Source of the DNA: Promicromonosporaceae bacterium
GTDB lineage: Bacteria > Actinomycetota > Actinomycetes > Actinomycetales > Cellulomonadaceae
Length of the DNA: 5,265 nt
Assembly: GCA_009780755.1 (NCBI GenBank)
Contig: WQZL01000165.1
Location: forward strand, 1 to 5,265
Direction: 5' to 3'
Positions 4,923-5,265 of the stretch are shown here, piece by piece. The position numbers were made by a program, and so were the translations under genes. Below the pieces are notes generated by a model that had not been told where the DNA came from, searched no databases, and worked only from the letters and a program-made list of their open reading frames with translations. Every line of letters starts with the position of its first letter. Positions within the stretch are counted from its first letter, which is position 1.

Positions 4923-4950
4923 CGTGCGGCTCGTGGGGCGAGCCAGCGCG
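4923..4950 (-). promoter_or_regulatory. rpsP leader hairpin
   Basis: GGCTCG (4928-4933) and CGAGCC (4939-4944) form a 6-bp stem with a 5-base loop. Beyond a bulged A at 4945, CGTGC (4923-4927) and GCGCG (4946-4950) add five pairs including one G-T. It would lie in the 5' untranslated part of the rpsP mRNA, about 30 bases before the ribosome site. An A/T-rich patch (CTATTTTCC on the - strand) lies about 17 bases after it. It could be an autoregulatory or attenuation structure, or chance in GC-rich DNA. Confidence 0.4.
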
Positions 4951-5010
4951 CAGACCTAGACGCAACGTCACCCAGAAGAGAGGGGCCTGGGCACGCCGAG
5001 TACAGGGAAC

Positions 5011-5040
5011 ATCATGCCAGATGCGCCGGGTTACGCCCAA
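5011..5040 (-). promoter_or_regulatory. Possible rpsP promoter
   Basis: On the - strand, CATGAT (5011-5016) could be a -10 box and is preceded by TGG, an extended -10 pattern. TTGGGC (5035-5040) lies 18 bases upstream and shares TTG with the -35 consensus. A start just downstream would give a leader of roughly 120-130 bases containing the hairpin at 4923-4950 and the AGGAG site. No other start-proximal candidate looked better. Confidence 0.4.
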
Positions 5041-5088
5041 AACTTGCCTCCCCACACACCTCCCGGTACCCACCGGAAACCCTCGTCA

Positions 5089-5115
5089 TTCTGCGAGCAT
5101 CAACGAGTCGCAGAA
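5089..5115. repeat. TTCTGCGA/TCGCAGAA palindromic element
   Basis: Perfect 8-bp arms (5089-5096, 5108-5115) enclose an 11-base loop. CTCGT (5082-5086) just outside is complementary to ACGAG (5103-5107) in the loop, offering a competing fold. It is similar in its ends to 3908-3935. It lies upstream of the likely rpsP promoter and outside its transcript. Confidence 0.5.
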
Positions 5116-5143
5116 CCTTGACCACACATGTTTACTCTGGTCT

Positions 5144-5265
5144 TGCCGAACCGGACTTCCGTCGACTTTTCAGCTGCCGAACCGGACGTTTGTCGTGGTT
5201 TTGGGCAGTTTTCCGCGGCAAACGTCCGGTTCGAGGCGAGAAAAGCCGACAAACATCCGGTTCGA
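5144..5265. repeat. CCGAACCGG-family repeats, right cluster (four copies)
   Basis: Copies are 5144-5166 (+), 5176-5195 (+), 5218-5234 (-) and 5247-5265 (-, cut by the window edge). The second and third form a perfect 15-bp inverted repeat (5178-5192 and 5219-5233, CGAACCGGACGTTTG) around a 26-base T-rich loop. The order + + - - makes the whole cluster roughly symmetrical. Copies differ mainly at the Y of GGAYGTTT and by CTTCC in the first. No gene is seen in 5074-5265. Confidence 0.75.

Noticed and set aside
5082..5115. RNA pseudoknot (CTCGT/ACGAG with TTCTGCGA/TCGCAGAA)
   Set aside because: The segments interleave in pseudoknot order, but there is no linker between the second arm of one stem and the second arm of the other, making it sterically unlikely; the site is also upstream of the likely transcript.
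5118..5136. + strand promoter starting TTGACC
   Set aside because: No -10 box at a suitable distance (TCTTGC at 17 bases) and no gene follows within the window.

Overview
The window looks like the chromosome of a high-GC Gram-positive bacterium (Actinomycetota). The evidence is high GC with GC-rich third codon positions, frequent GTG starts, the gene order rpsP - KH-domain protein - rimM - trmD, the long alanine/glutamate-rich tail on ribosomal protein bS16, and a DUF2993 (LmeA-like) envelope protein. I cannot fix the family or genus from sequence alone.

Layout. Positions 1-201 are non-coding, with a C-rich tract, three copies of a CCGAACCGG-type repeat and one REP-like palindrome. A PLP-dependent threonine-aldolase-family gene runs on the + strand (202-1296). 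It converges on a - strand block across a 154-bp gap that holds two head-to-head REP-like palindromes. Reading right to left, the - strand block is rpsP (4877-4422), a KH-domain RNA-binding protein (4419-4156), a 617-bp non-coding gap, rimM (3538-2969), trmD (2967-2200) and a DUF2993 protein (2200-1451). Positions 4878-5265 hold the likely rpsP promoter and leader, then more repeats that run off the window edge.

How the genes work together. rpsP, the KH gene, rimM and trmD form a translation and ribosome-biogenesis cluster. bS16 is a 30S assembly protein, RimM helps 30S maturation, TrmD makes m1G37 in tRNA, and the KH protein binds RNA. The pairs are tightly packed: 2 nt between rpsP and the KH gene, 1 nt between rimM and trmD, and an overlap between trmD and the DUF2993 gene. 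The cluster is broken only between the KH gene and rimM. The DUF2993 protein has one N-terminal membrane helix and probably acts in the cell envelope; it shares the transcript rather than the pathway.

The most unusual content is non-coding. At least three families of short palindromic repeats occur: TGGTTTCGACA...CTCAACCA, CCGAACCGGAYGTTTGTCG, and CTGCG...CGCAG. There is also a 56-bp tandem array and an uninterrupted 17-bp-arm palindrome, both within the rimM-KH gap. I found no CRISPR array, tRNA, rRNA, transposase, phage gene or defence gene, and no convincing new protein system.
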